Origin: Bacteroidota bacterium
GTDB lineage: Bacteria > Bacteroidota > Bacteroidia > Bacteroidales > Dysgonomonadaceae
Reading direction: 5' to 3'
DNA length: 64,000 nt
Assembly (NCBI GenBank): GCA_023399295.1
Contig: JAEWQF010000051.1
Location: 1-64,000, forward strand
The translations under genes and the position numbers were made by a program. Positions 10,069 through 19,254 of the stretch are shown in pieces. The notes under the pieces are model-generated. The model did no database searches and was not told the DNA's origin. It was given only the letters and a program-made list of their open reading frames with translations. Numbering within the stretch: the first letter of the stretch is position 1; each line of letters opens with the position of its first letter.

Positions 10069-10496
10069 AAAAACTGATCATCAACTTTCTCCTGTATCAC
10101 ACCGTGATGATGGCCGTCACTGGTGTAGGTATCTGGTTGTTACTGGAATCCTTTTTTCCGGCTTTCCTTGTAAAAGGGTATGTTGTGATTCCTCTCTTTT
10201 TCTACCTGCTGGGAATCATCTTCATCACCCAGTTTCGCCGTTCGGCCATCACACATCCTGTGAAGATGGTGAACCTCTACATGCTGTTAAAGATGGTCAA
10301 GGTGTTCATCTCATTCATCACCATCCTTATCTACTGGTACATTCACAAAGCCGGCATCCGCAGTTTTGCCATCGTCTTCATCATCTTCTATCTGATCGAC
10401 CTGGTATGGGAGACCTATATCTACCTGCGAATGGAGAAGTACATCAAATACAGGTCTGATCACGACAAACCACCAAAGGAGCCATTTGAACTATGA
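10065..10496 (+). CDS. Four-helix membrane protein of the ATP synthase operon, function unknown
   Basis: The 143-residue protein has four likely membrane helices (about residues 9-28, 37-55, 73-93 and 98-117) and a charged tail ending DHDKPPKEPFEL. It sits between atpC and atpB and overlaps both by the ATGA arrangement, so it is made together with the synthase. The position is like that of AtpI or AtpZ/AtpR assembly factors in other bacteria, which help c-ring assembly or Mg2+ supply, but I see no clear AtpI motif. A c-ring or subunit-a assembly role is an inference from position and topology only. Confidence 0.75.
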
Positions 10497-11608
10497 GACG
10501 CAGCATCATCCTCACCCTACTGATCCTTGTCACCCTGTTTTCCTTTAGCGCTGCCGTTACTGCTGTACCGGTTAATGAAAAGGCCAGCGGGGAGGATCTC
10601 AACGTGAAGGAGATGATCCTGCACCACCTGGCCGACAGCTACGAGTGGCACATCACCGGCAACGGAGAGAGGGATCTCTCCCTTCCCCTCCCAGTGATTC
10701 TCCGCAGCAAGAGCGGTGGCTGGCACCTTTTCAGTTCTTCCCGGTTCCATCACGGTGAAGAGAGTTACCATGGTTTCAACATCGCTGCCGATGGCAAGTA
10801 TGCCGGCAAGATCGTGGAGATCATGCCCGACGGTACCGAGAGCCGTCCCCTTGATCTCTCACTCACCAGGAATGCCGCGTCGCTGCTGTTCAGTTCGCTG
10901 TTGCTGATCCTGCTGGTGGTCACTGCTGCCCGCAGCATCAGCCGTGATCCGCTGAAACCGAGAAAGGGGTTTGCCGGCCTGATGGAGATGGCGGTGGTGA
11001 TGGTAGAGGATGAGCTGATCAAACCGACCGTGGGCAAGGACTACGCGCGCTACTCGCCCTTTCTGCTCACCCTCTTCTTCTTCATCCTGATCAACAACCT
11101 GCTTGGCTTGATCCCGCTCATACCGGGTGGTGCCAACGTCACCGGCAACATTGCCGTCACCCTGGTGCTGGCTCTCTCCACCTTCCTTGTTGTCAACTTC
11201 ACAGGAACAAAAGAATATTACAGAGAGATTTTCTGGCCCGACGTGCCGGTATGGCTGAAAGTACCTTTTCCGTTGATGCCCATCATCGAAGTGGTGGGTT
11301 TGTTTACAAAGCCATTTGCATTGATGATCCGCCTCTTTGCCAACATCATGGCCGGGCATGCCATCGTGCTGGGGCTCACCTCGCTGATATTTGTCTCGGT
11401 GAGCCTGGGAGTAACCATCAACGCCTCCATGACGGTGGCATCGGTGCTGTTCACCCTGTTCATCAATTGCGTGGAGTTGCTGGTAGCCTTTATCCAGGCT
11501 TACGTCTTCACGCTGCTCACAGCCGTCTTCATCGGTCTGGCACGGGTGGAACCACATACTGTAAGCAGTGGTGCCGACACACCTACAAATCAACCGATAC
11601 ACAAATAA
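10493..11608 (+). CDS. atpB: ATP synthase F0 subunit a, with N-terminal extension
   Basis: Subunit a forms the proton half-channels beside the c-ring. The essential arginine is R280 in MIRLFANIMAGH, and the last helices contain AYVFTLLTAVFIGLA. The 371-residue protein is about 100 residues longer than E. coli AtpB. The extra part is N-terminal: a signal-like start (MRRSIILTLLILVTLFSFSA) followed by about 100 polar residues with SGGWHLFSSSRFHHGEESYHGF, then the first core helix near residue 125. The extension would lie in the periplasm. This form is common in Bacteroidetes. The start overlaps the preceding gene's stop. Confidence 0.96.
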   Translation: MRRSIILTLLILVTLFSFSAAVTAVPVNEKASGEDLNVKEMILHHLADSYEWHITGNGERDLSLPLPVILRSKSGGWHLFSSSRFHHGEESYHGFNIAADGKYAGKIVEIMPDGTESRPLDLSLTRNAASLLFSSLLLILLVVTAARSISRDPLKPRKGFAGLMEMAVVMVEDELIKPTVGKDYARYSPFLLTLFFFILINNLLGLIPLIPGGANVTGNIAVTLVLALSTFLVVNFTGTKEYYREIFWPDVPVWLKVPFPLMPIIEVVGLFTKPFALMIRLFANIMAGHAIVLGLTSLIFVSVSLGVTINASMTVASVLFTLFINCVELLVAFIQAYVFTLLTAVFIGLARVEPHTVSSGADTPTNQPIHK

Positions 11609-11661
11609 GAACAATACAATAACAAGATAAACTAAACTTACTAAACAATTAAACAAATCGT

Positions 11662-11910
11662 ATGGAACTATTATCAGTGATGCTACAGATTCAGCATGAA
11701 GCGTTGAGCACGTTGGGATTGGCAGCAGCCATTGGCGTGGCTGTGTTCGGAGCAGCCTTTGGCATTGGCAAAATAGGTCAGTCGGCTCTCGAAGGGATTG
11801 CCCGTCAGCCGGAGTCGGCTTCCGACATCCGTACCACCATGATCATCTCGGCAGCCCTCATTGAAGGGGTGGCACTCTTTGCCATTGTAGTGTGTGGTTT
11901 CATCCTTTAA
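11662..11910 (+). CDS. atpE: ATP synthase F0 subunit c
   Basis: The 82-residue hairpin of two helices joined by the ARQPE loop makes up the rotor ring. The ion-carrying carboxylate is E68 in helix 2 (SAALIEGVALF). The Na+-site residues known from Ilyobacter (Gln in helix 1, Ser-Thr after the Glu) are absent: the helix 1 position is Ile and the Glu is followed by Gly-Val. Proton coupling is therefore predicted. The gene follows atpB after 53 bases, a gap that may hold a stronger translation start for this high-copy subunit, although I see no clear Shine-Dalgarno sequence. Confidence 0.97.
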   Translation: MELLSVMLQIQHEALSTLGLAAAIGVAVFGAAFGIGKIGQSALEGIARQPESASDIRTTMIISAALIEGVALFAIVVCGFIL

Positions 11911-11922
11911 CCTGACTGCCTT

Positions 11923-12423
11923 ATGTCGTTATTGACGCCCGAACCCGGACTGCTGTTCTGGATGATGATCTCATTCGGGATCGTCCTCCTCATATTGGTC
12001 AGGTATGGGTTCCCGGTGATATTGAAGTCGGTTGAGAAAAGGAAAAACTACATTGATGCGTCCATCCAGGCTGCCCGCGAAGCTCAGGAGGAGCTGGGCA
12101 AGGTGGTGGAGACCGGTGAACGGATGCTGGCAGAAGCCCGCAAGGAGCAACATGCCATCCTGAAAGAAACCAACCGGCTCAAGCAGCAGCTGATCGAGGA
12201 AGCCCGTGCCGGTGCGGCAGCCGAATCGGAGAAGATGCTGGCAGCAGTCCAAAGGAAGATTGAATCGGAGCGGGAAGAGGCGCTGCGCTCCATCCGCAGC
12301 GAGTTGTCGACCCTCTCGGTGCAGTTGGCGGAGCGTATCCTGCGTGAGCGACTGGGTGACGAGCAGGAACAGATGAAGATGATCGACCGCTTGCTGGACG
12401 AAGTTGAGCTCTCCAAATCCTGA
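11923..12423 (+). CDS. atpF: ATP synthase F0 subunit b
   Basis: The 166-residue protein has one N-terminal membrane helix (about residues 8-27, GLLFWMMISFGIVLLILVRY) and a long charged helix rich in Ala, Glu, Lys and Arg that forms the peripheral stalk. It lies 12 bases after atpE and 5 bases before atpH. Only one b-type gene is present, so the stalk is probably a homodimer. Confidence 0.95.
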   Translation: MSLLTPEPGLLFWMMISFGIVLLILVRYGFPVILKSVEKRKNYIDASIQAAREAQEELGKVVETGERMLAEARKEQHAILKETNRLKQQLIEEARAGAAAESEKMLAAVQRKIESEREEALRSIRSELSTLSVQLAERILRERLGDEQEQMKMIDRLLDEVELSKS

Positions 12424-12428
12424 CAACA

Positions 12429-12986
12429 ATGAACAGCGGACTCATCTCTACCCGTTACGCCAAAGCACTGCTGGACCATGCCATTGCATCGGGAGAGCAG
12501 CAGGAAGTTTATCTCAGGATGAAGACGCTTGCTGCCATGTTCACCGCACACCCTGCATTGCGCCGTGCACTTGCAGGAACGGTTAACACGAAGCAACAGA
12601 AGATCTCCATCCTGCACACCGCCAGCGGAGGTGATCTGCCTTCATCGCTGGAGCGAATGATCCGGCTGATCCTGGAAAATGAACGGGAGGAACTGATCCA
12701 CTATATTGCACTGCGCTACCTGGAGCTTTACCGCGATCGATTCAACATCCAGTATGGCAGACTCATCACGGCTGTGCCAATCGATGAGAAGACCGAAGAG
12801 CGGTTTATCGAGCAGATCAGGAAGATTGTCGGCGGCAGGCTGGAAGTGGAGCCGGTGGTGGATCCCGGTATCATTGGCGGATTCATACTCTACCTCGACG
12901 ATACCCGCTGGGATGCCAGCGTGTCAGGCGAATTATCCCGCATCCGCAACCGGTTCAGGAAACTGAACGCGGCCATTGAAACATGA
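12429..12986 (+). CDS. atpH: ATP synthase F1 subunit delta
   Basis: The 185-residue subunit joins the peripheral stalk to the top of F1. The start (ISTRYAKALLDHAI) and the C-terminal segment (VEPVVDPGIIGGFILYLDD) are typical of OSCP/delta. Its presence shows that this is a standard F-type synthase and not the N-ATPase type, which lacks delta. It stands 18 bases before atpA. Confidence 0.95.
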   Translation: MNSGLISTRYAKALLDHAIASGEQQEVYLRMKTLAAMFTAHPALRRALAGTVNTKQQKISILHTASGGDLPSSLERMIRLILENEREELIHYIALRYLELYRDRFNIQYGRLITAVPIDEKTEERFIEQIRKIVGGRLEVEPVVDPGIIGGFILYLDDTRWDASVSGELSRIRNRFRKLNAAIET

Positions 12987-13004
12987 TGAAACAGTGAATA
13001 GAAC

Positions 13005-14594
13005 ATGGCAAACAACGAAATCAAGATAAGCGAGGTGTCGGATATCCTGCGCATGCAGCTCGAGGGCCTTGACAGCGACATCAGGTATGATGAGACCGGT
13101 GAGGTGATCAGCGTCAGCGATGGCGTGGTGCGCATTTACGGATTGCGCAACGCCGAGTCGAACGAGCTGTTGCTCTTCGACAATGGTATGCAGGCCATCG
13201 TGATGAACCTTGAGGAGGACAACGTGGGAGCGATTCTGCTGGGATCCACCAGCGAGGTGAAGGAGGGCTTCATTGTGAAACGTACCGGCCACGTCGCCTC
13301 CATCCGTGTGGGAGAAGGATTGCTGGGCAGGGTGATTGCTCCCACCGGTGAACCGATCGACGGTAAAGGTGCCGTAAGGGGTGAGCTGCTGGAGATGCCC
13401 CTGGAGCGGAAGGCCCCCGGCGTGATCTTTCGCCAGCCGGTGAACAAGCCGTTGCAGACAGGCATCAAGGCGGTGGATGCGATGATCCCCATAGGTCGTG
13501 GACAGCGGGAGCTCATCATTGGTGACCGCCAGACCGGTAAGTCGAGCATCGCCATCGACACCATCCTCAACCAGCGGAAGAACTTCGAGGCGGGTGATCC
13601 TGTCTATTGCATCTATGTGGCGATTGGCCAAAAGGGATCGACGGTCGCCTCACTGGTGAAAACACTCACCGACCATGGGGCAATGGATTACACCATTGTG
13701 ATCGCAGCCAGCGGATCCGACTCGGCAGCACTGCGTTACATCGCTCCCTTTGCGGGTGCCGCCGTGGGTGAATATTTCCGTGATACAGGGCGACATGCCC
13801 TGGTTGTTTACGACGATCTCTCCAAGCAGGCGGTGGCCTATCGGGAGGTGTCGTTGATCCTGCGCCGTCCTTCGGGACGCGAAGCTTATCCCGGTGACAT
13901 CTTCTACCTCCATTCGCGACTGCTGGAACGTGCTGCCAGCATCATCTCACAACAGGATGTGGTGACACAGATGAACGATCTGCCGATCTGTCTGCACGAC
14001 AGGGTGAAGGGTGGCGGATCACTCACCGCGCTGCCTATCATCGAGACACAGGCAGGTGATGTATCTGCCTATATTCCCACGAATGTGATCTCCATCACCG
14101 ACGGCCAAATCTTCCTGGAAGCTGACCTCTACAACAAGGGGGTACGTCCCGCCATCAACGTGGGCATCTCCGTCTCCCGTGTGGGAGGCAATGCGCAGGT
14201 GAAGGCAATGAAAAAGGTGGCCGGCTCGCTCAAGATCGACCAGGCACAGTACCAGGAGCTGGCAGCTTTCACCAAGTTTGGCGGTGACATGGATGCAGTC
14301 ACCATGATGACAATCGACAAGGGGCAGAAAAACGAACAGTTGCTGATTCAACCGGTACACACACCGATGAGTGTGGCACACCAGATTGCCGTGTTATACT
14401 GCGGCACCCATGGCCTATTAAAGAAGATACCGCTGGAAAAAGTGCATCGCTTCGAGAAGGAGTTTCTGGCCACCATGGAGCTGAAACACCGCGACGATTT
14501 GCTCAACCACCTCAACGAAGGGATCATGAACGATGCCATGGGCAGGATCATTGAACGTGTGGCAGCAGACACCATTGAAGCGATACAAGATTAA
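13005..14594 (+). CDS. atpA: ATP synthase F1 subunit alpha
   Basis: This non-catalytic nucleotide-binding subunit of F1 has 529 residues. The P-loop GDRQTGKS is at residues 173-180, with [15 protein letters not shown] and [28 protein letters not shown] sequence (here SLILRRP) downstream. The length is a little above that of E. coli (513). It follows atpH by 18 bases and precedes atpG by 6, inside the same transcript. Confidence 0.98.
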   Translation: MANNEIKISEVSDILRMQLEGLDSDIRYDETGEVISVSDGVVRIYGLRNAESNELLLFDNGMQAIVMNLEEDNVGAILLGSTSEVKEGFIVKRTGHVASIRVGEGLLGRVIAPTGEPIDGKGAVRGELLEMPLERKAPGVIFRQPVNKPLQTGIKAVDAMIPIGRGQRELIIGDRQTGKSSIAIDTILNQRKNFEAGDPVYCIYVAIGQKGSTVASLVKTLTDHGAMDYTIVIAASGSDSAALRYIAPFAGAAVGEYFRDTGRHALVVYDDLSKQAVAYREVSLILRRPSGREAYPGDIFYLHSRLLERAASIISQQDVVTQMNDLPICLHDRVKGGGSLTALPIIETQAGDVSAYIPTNVISITDGQIFLEADLYNKGVRPAINVGISVSRVGGNAQVKAMKKVAGSLKIDQAQYQELAAFTKFGGDMDAVTMMTIDKGQKNEQLLIQPVHTPMSVAHQIAVLYCGTHGLLKKIPLEKVHRFEKEFLATMELKHRDDLLNHLNEGIMNDAMGRIIERVAADTIEAIQD

Positions 14595-14600
14595 ACGACA

Positions 14601-15461
14601 ATGGCACTACTCAAAGAGTTAAAAAGCAGGTTGCAGTCGGTTCACTCCACCCGGAAGATCACCACCGCCATGATGATGGTCTCATCGGCAAAACTGCTCA
14701 AATCACAACAGCTCATCCAAACACTCTACCCTTATGAGCAGGAGTTGTACCATATGTTGCAATTGTTGTTGCGGGGTTACGAGCTGTATGAGTCTCCCTA
14801 CACACTACAGCGCGACGTCAAACGGGTGGCCATCGTGGCATTCTCTTCCAATACCGGTCTGGCAGGGCGTTTCAACGACAACATCACCGAGAAGCTCGCA
14901 TCAGTGGCAGAGAGCTATCGTTCACTGGGCAGAGAGCACATTCTGCTCTATCCCATTGGGGGCAAGGTGGCAAAAGCGGTACGGAAGATGGGGATGGTGG
15001 TGGCTGGAGATTTTGAAGCCATCGCACCCAAACCCTCCTATCAGGCTACACGGGAGATCGCACAAGAACTGATGCAGCTCTACCTTACCGGCAAGATCGA
15101 CCGGGTGGAGTTGATCTATCACCACTATCAAAGCAAGGGAACGCAGCAGGTGGTACATGAGCGATACCTACCGGTGGCATTACCGGTTGGTGGGGAGGAA
15201 GCATTTGAAAATGAGTACATCGTGGAACCCGACAGGGATTCGCTGCTGCAGGAACTCCTGCCCAAGGTGATCCAGCTGAAACTCTATACTGCCCACATCG
15301 ACTCCGTCACCTCCGAGCACGCAGCCCGCATGATGGCCATGCAGATCGCCAACGACAACGCCGACAACCTGATCGATGAGCTGAAGCTTGAGTACAACAA
15401 GCTGCGCCAACAATCAATCACCAACGAACTGCTCGACATCGCAGGGGGCACCGTACGCTAA
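14601..15461 (+). CDS. atpG: ATP synthase F1 subunit gamma
   Basis: This central shaft subunit has 286 residues. The N-terminal helix (LKELKSRLQSVHSTRKITTAMMMVSSAKL) and C-terminal helix (HAARMMAMQIANDNADNLIDELKLEYNKLRQ) are the coiled-coil pair, described here by landmarks RKITTAM and AARMMAM. It is the last gene of the operon. Only 6 bases separate its stop from the convergent engB stop and I see no terminator, so some transcripts may run into engB antisense. Confidence 0.96.
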   Translation: MALLKELKSRLQSVHSTRKITTAMMMVSSAKLLKSQQLIQTLYPYEQELYHMLQLLLRGYELYESPYTLQRDVKRVAIVAFSSNTGLAGRFNDNITEKLASVAESYRSLGREHILLYPIGGKVAKAVRKMGMVVAGDFEAIAPKPSYQATREIAQELMQLYLTGKIDRVELIYHHYQSKGTQQVVHERYLPVALPVGGEEAFENEYIVEPDRDSLLQELLPKVIQLKLYTAHIDSVTSEHAARMMAMQIANDNADNLIDELKLEYNKLRQQSITNELLDIAGGTVR

Positions 15462-15467
15462 CCCTTT

Positions 15468-16064
15468 TCAGAGGCCGCGGTTGATCTGGTCAATGTATCC
15501 CAGAAGCTCTTCCCTGCCCTCTCCTTTCTCGGAGGAGGTAATGAAAACAGGGGGGAGCTCTTCCCAGCTCTCCAGCAGCTTCTCCTTGTATGATTGCACA
15601 TTCATCAGCATCTTTCCGCTGCCCTGCTTGTCCGCTTTGGTGAAGACGATGGCAAAGGGTATGCCGTTCTCTCCCAGCCACTCCATGAACTCCAGGTCAA
15701 TCTTCTGCGGCTCATGGCGTGAGTCGATCAGTACGAAGAGATTGGTCATCGACTCCCGTTCGAGGATATAATCTTCGATGATGACCCGAATCTTCTCCCG
15801 TCCCTCTTTGCCGCGGCGTGCAAAGCCATAGCCCGGCAGATCGACCAGATACCACTCCCCATTAATCAAAAAGTGATTGATCAACAACGTCTTTCCCGGT
15901 GTGGAGGAGGTCATGGCCAGTCCTTTCCGGTTGGTGAGCATGTTGATGAGTGACGACTTACCTACGTTGGAACGGCCAATAAAGGCATATTCCGGTTTTC
16001 CGTCCTGCGGACACTTGTGGTGGTCGGTGTTGCTGATGATGAATTCCGCCGTTTGTATGTTCAT
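15468..16064 (-). CDS. engB: Ribosome biogenesis GTPase EngB (YsxC/YihA)
   Basis: The 198-residue TRAFAC GTPase acts in large-subunit assembly. The motifs seen are G1 GRSNVGKS (residues 30-37), G2 region SSTPGKT, G3 DLPGYG and G4 TKAD. Length and motif spacing match EngB. It starts 3 bases after the symporter stop, so it is the last gene of the HAD-symporter-engB unit. It converges with atpG. Confidence 0.96.
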   Translation of the reverse strand: MNIQTAEFIISNTDHHKCPQDGKPEYAFIGRSNVGKSSLINMLTNRKGLAMTSSTPGKTLLINHFLINGEWYLVDLPGYGFARRGKEGREKIRVIIEDYILERESMTNLFVLIDSRHEPQKIDLEFMEWLGENGIPFAIVFTKADKQGSGKMLMNVQSYKEKLLESWEELPPVFITSSEKGEGREELLGYIDQINRGL

Positions 16065-16067
16065 AAC

Positions 16068-17540
16068 CTAAGCAAGTTTGGTTTTGTGGTTCATTGTGAT
16101 GGCCCAGAGACCCAGGGCTGTAAGCAATCCGTTCATGAGCAGCAACTCGTAGCCCACCTGGTAGTCGAAGAGCTGCTTCATGGCCAGTTCGATAAGGAAG
16201 CAGATCAGGGGGGCAGTTATCGCGACATAAGGCACGTACCTGTCCGTCGGCTTCACCTTCGTGTAGAGACCCGCCACATAAAGACCCAGCAGGGGACCAT
16301 AGGTGTAGGAAGCCAGCTTGTAGATGGCGTTGATGATGCTGTCGGAGCCGATGGCTTCGATGAGCAGGATGATCAGCACAAATACAATGCTGATACCCAG
16401 GTGTACCCGTTGTCTGATCTTTACATCCCGTTTTTCCTGTTCCCTGTTTTGTGTGATGGGACGCATGCCCAGGATATCGACACAGAAGGAGGTGGTGAGT
16501 GCCGTCAAAGCGGAGTCGGCACTCGAAAAAGCGGCAGCCACAATGCCCACCACAAAGATACCCAGCACTGCCGTTCCCAGCTGTTCGCTGGCGATCAGTG
16601 GCAGGATGTTATCCGACACCTCGGGCAGGGAGATGCCATTCTGCCCGGCATATGCCAGCAAGAGCACCCCCAGACAAAGAAAGAGAAAATTGATCGGGGC
16701 AAAGGCTAAACCGTAGGAGATGACATTCTTCTGTGCATCTTTGAGACTGCGGATGGTGAGGTTCTTCTGCATCTGGTCCTGATCGAGTCCCGTCATCACA
16801 ATGGTGATGAACATGCCACTGAAAAACTGCTTGAAGAAATGTTGCGTGCTGTGCCAGTCGTCGAACACAAAGATGCGGGAATGGGGACTCTCACTGATTG
16901 TGGTGGCGATCGCCGCAAGGTTCAAATCCATTTTGGAGGAGAGCTGCCACAAGATCAGCAGCAGTGCGGTGAGGAAGAGCAGTGTCTGCAGCCAGTCGGT
17001 CCAGATAATTGTCTTGATGCCGCTCTTGTGGCTATAGAGCCAGATGATCAGGATGATGCCGGAGACGGTTGCCACGAACGGGACACCCCAGGCGTCGAAC
17101 ACCAGCGTCTGCAAGATAAAAGCCACCAGGTAGAGACGTGCGGCTGCACCCACAATCTTGGAGAGCAGGAAGAACCAGGCACCGGTCTTGTAGGATCGGG
17201 GACCATAGCGTTGATTCAGGTAGCCATAGATGGTGGTGAGGTTTAGCTTGTAATAGAGTGGCAGCAGCACATAGGCAATCACCAGGTAACCGAAGAAGAA
17301 GCCCAGCACCATCTGCATGTAGGTCATGTCAAGGTTGCGCACCATGCCGGGTACCGAGACGAAGGTGACACCCGAGATGGAAGTGCCAATCATGGCGACA
17401 GCCACCACATACCACTTCGATGACTTGTTGGCCCGAAAGAAGGCGTCGTTGCCTGTTCCTTTTCTGCCGGTAAGCCAGGAGATCAGCATCAACATCCCGA
17501 AGTAGAGGGCAATCACCAGAAGGAGAAAGAGTGGCTTCAT
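16068..17540 (-). CDS. Sodium:solute symporter (SSS family)
   Basis: A membrane protein of 490 residues with about 13 helices, typical of the SSS family. Landmarks are FFRANKSSKWYVVAVAMIG, TSISGVTFVSVPGM (the Na+/substrate region of helix 1) and GIVAAAFSSADSALTALTTSF, the conserved helix 8 Na2-site sequence. It imports a small solute with Na+; the substrate (sugar, amino acid or other) cannot be read from sequence. I chose the ATG at 17540; a TTG three codons earlier directly follows the HAD stop. It lies between the HAD phosphatase and engB. Confidence 0.9.
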   Translation of the reverse strand: MKPLFLLLVIALYFGMLMLISWLTGRKGTGNDAFFRANKSSKWYVVAVAMIGTSISGVTFVSVPGMVRNLDMTYMQMVLGFFFGYLVIAYVLLPLYYKLNLTTIYGYLNQRYGPRSYKTGAWFFLLSKIVGAAARLYLVAFILQTLVFDAWGVPFVATVSGIILIIWLYSHKSGIKTIIWTDWLQTLLFLTALLLILWQLSSKMDLNLAAIATTISESPHSRIFVFDDWHSTQHFFKQFFSGMFITIVMTGLDQDQMQKNLTIRSLKDAQKNVISYGLAFAPINFLFLCLGVLLLAYAGQNGISLPEVSDNILPLIASEQLGTAVLGIFVVGIVAAAFSSADSALTALTTSFCVDILGMRPITQNREQEKRDVKIRQRVHLGISIVFVLIILLIEAIGSDSIINAIYKLASYTYGPLLGLYVAGLYTKVKPTDRYVPYVAITAPLICFLIELAMKQLFDYQVGYELLLMNGLLTALGLWAITMNHKTKLA

Positions 17541-17549
17541 CGCGGCCAA

Positions 17550-18182
17550 TTATTGGTTCATATAATGGTCCACCAGCTGTGGGAAGGTGTCAAACTGCAA
17601 CGCATAGCGGTCGGTCTTGCCAAAGCCATAAGAAACAAAGACAAAGGGCAGACCGGCCAGGGTGGACTGATGACTGTCGGAGTCAGTGTCACCGATATAG
17701 TGTGGTGACCGCAATCCATGCTTCGCCATCAACAACCGTATGTTGTGGTGTTTTGGCTGCAGGTTCATCCCATGTTCCATGTAATCGAGAAACAGATGCC
17801 CGGTTTTGGTGTGTCGCATGAAGTTGACCAAACCACCCTCCTCGCAATTGCTGAGCAGAAACAGCCGGTATCGTGTAGCAAGTTGCTCCAGCCCCTGCAA
17901 CACCCCCTCATAGATGCGAGGTTTCATCACCGGCAGCAGCTCCTGGTATGCATCGATCACAGCCTCATAGAGGCGATCCTGGGCAGTGTCTCCTGCCTCG
18001 GGCAGGATGGCGTTGAGCATCATACGGGATTCCTTGCCCATCAAGCCAATTAATTCGTTGCGGGTAACCTGCTTCTGATAACCGGATCTGACCAGTCCTC
18101 TACTCCAGGAGATGACGTAACTGTCCACATTGTCCCAGAGGGTACCATCCATGTCGAAGATCAAACTATCGGGTTGTAACAT
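17550..18182 (-). CDS. HAD-family hydrolase, phosphoglycolate-phosphatase-like
   Basis: The 210-residue cytoplasmic phosphatase has motif I D10-M-D12-GTLWD, motif II LLSN and motif IV GDTDSD, with an alpha-helical cap between I and II (subclass I). These enzymes remove phosphate from small metabolites; the substrate is open. It has a full-consensus promoter 20 bases upstream and leads a unit with the symporter and engB. Confidence 0.9.
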   Translation of the reverse strand: MLQPDSLIFDMDGTLWDNVDSYVISWSRGLVRSGYQKQVTRNELIGLMGKESRMMLNAILPEAGDTAQDRLYEAVIDAYQELLPVMKPRIYEGVLQGLEQLATRYRLFLLSNCEEGGLVNFMRHTKTGHLFLDYMEHGMNLQPKHHNIRLLMAKHGLRSPHYIGDTDSDSHQSTLAGLPFVFVSYGFGKTDRYALQFDTFPQLVDHYMNQ

Positions 18183-18201
18183 CTTTTTTGATTAATGGGT
18201 G

Positions 18202-18232
18202 CAAAAGTACGCAACAATGCAGGAAAGGACAA
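18202..18232 (-). promoter_or_regulatory. Promoter of the HAD-symporter-engB unit
   Basis: On the minus strand TTG (18232-18230), a 20-base spacer and TACTTTTG (18209-18202). It lies in the 110-base divergent gap shared with the lipid-kinase gene, for which I see no matching promoter. Confidence 0.8.
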
Positions 18233-18292
18233 ATAAAAAGGGTTAAAACAAAAAGGGAGTGTCGGGTGTTTACAACGAAATATCAGCCCATC

Positions 18293-19237
18293 ATGAAAAA
18301 AGAAAAGGTCTGCCTGATCATCAATCCCATCTCCGGCACAGAATCGAAGAAAAACATCCCTGAGATGGTGGCTGCCGCCTTCGACCAGAAGAAATATGAT
18401 CTGGTGATCCGCATCACCGGATACCCCGGACATGCAACTGAAATTGCACAACAAGCGGTGAAGGATCAATACCGTTATGTGGTGACGGCGGGTGGTGATG
18501 GTACGGTCAATGAGGTGGCCAGGACGCTGATCAACAGTGACACCACGCTGGGCATCATCCCCTTCGGTTCGGGAAACGGACTGGCCAGGGAGCTGGATAT
18601 CCCGATGGATGCCGAAAAAGCCCTTGCAATCATCCTCAGCGGGAACAGTCGCACCATTGACTACGGGGTTGCCAATGACCAGATCTTTTTCTGCACCTGC
18701 GGCTTCGGTTTCGACGCCTTTGTCAGTGACAAGTTTGCGGAAGAGAAAAAAAGAGGACCGTTGGGCTACCTGCGCAACATCCTGGAGAGTGCCGTCGATT
18801 TCAAGTCGGAAGTGTATGAACTGACCCACGATGAGGGGAGCCTAAGCGAACGGGCCTTCGTGCTCACTTGTGCCAATGCCTCGCAATACGGCAACGAAGC
18901 CTATATTGCTCCCGGCGCCAGCATGGACGATGGCAAGATGAATGTCTCCATCCTCAAGCCACTGAACGCATTGGAGATCCCACAGACCACGCTGCAACTC
19001 TTCACCCGGAACATCGACAAAAACAGCAAGATGACCACGCTTGTCACCCGCAAGCTGACAATCAAGCGCTCCCGCGCCGGCCTCATGCATGTGGATGGCG
19101 AACCGGTTGAGAGCGGTCGCGAGATCAACGTGGAGATCATTCAGAAGGGACTCAAGGTGCTTGTCCCTTCCGCAAAGCATAAGAAAAAAGAAACAGAGAA
19201 CATTTTCAATGCCCTGACCCGCTGGTTCAACGAGTAG
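18293..19237 (+). CDS. Diacylglycerol/sphingosine kinase-like lipid kinase
   Basis: The 314-residue protein belongs to the DAGK catalytic family (YegS/BmrU type), which phosphorylates lipids such as diacylglycerol with ATP. It starts MKKEKVCLIINPISGT. The nucleotide-binding GGDGTVNEV begins at residue 67 and GTIPFGSGNGLAREL-like sequence follows (here IIPFGSGNGLARELDIP). The start was set at the ATG that begins the fold; an in-frame start 35 codons earlier adds a basic stretch unlike the family. The gene ends 2 bases from the convergent ovoA stop. Confidence 0.9.
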   Translation: MKKEKVCLIINPISGTESKKNIPEMVAAAFDQKKYDLVIRITGYPGHATEIAQQAVKDQYRYVVTAGGDGTVNEVARTLINSDTTLGIIPFGSGNGLARELDIPMDAEKALAIILSGNSRTIDYGVANDQIFFCTCGFGFDAFVSDKFAEEKKRGPLGYLRNILESAVDFKSEVYELTHDEGSLSERAFVLTCANASQYGNEAYIAPGASMDDGKMNVSILKPLNALEIPQTTLQLFTRNIDKNSKMTTLVTRKLTIKRSRAGLMHVDGEPVESGREINVEIIQKGLKVLVPSAKHKKKETENIFNALTRWFNE

Positions 19238-19254
19238 TTCTACTCGTTCTTTTT
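19229..19254 (+). terminator. Hairpin made from the two convergent stop codons
   Basis: AACGAGTAG (19229-19237) and CTACTCGTT (19240-19248) are perfect 9-base arms around TT, followed on the plus strand by CTTTTTCC. The left arm is the 3' end of the lipid-kinase gene and the right arm the 3' end of ovoA, each ending in its TAG. The plus strand has the T-run; the minus strand does not. Confidence 0.6.

Noticed and set aside
10859..11656. 265-residue minus-strand open frame opposite atpB
   Set aside because: Its composition (His, Gln, Arg rich) is that of an antisense shadow, and atpB is certain.
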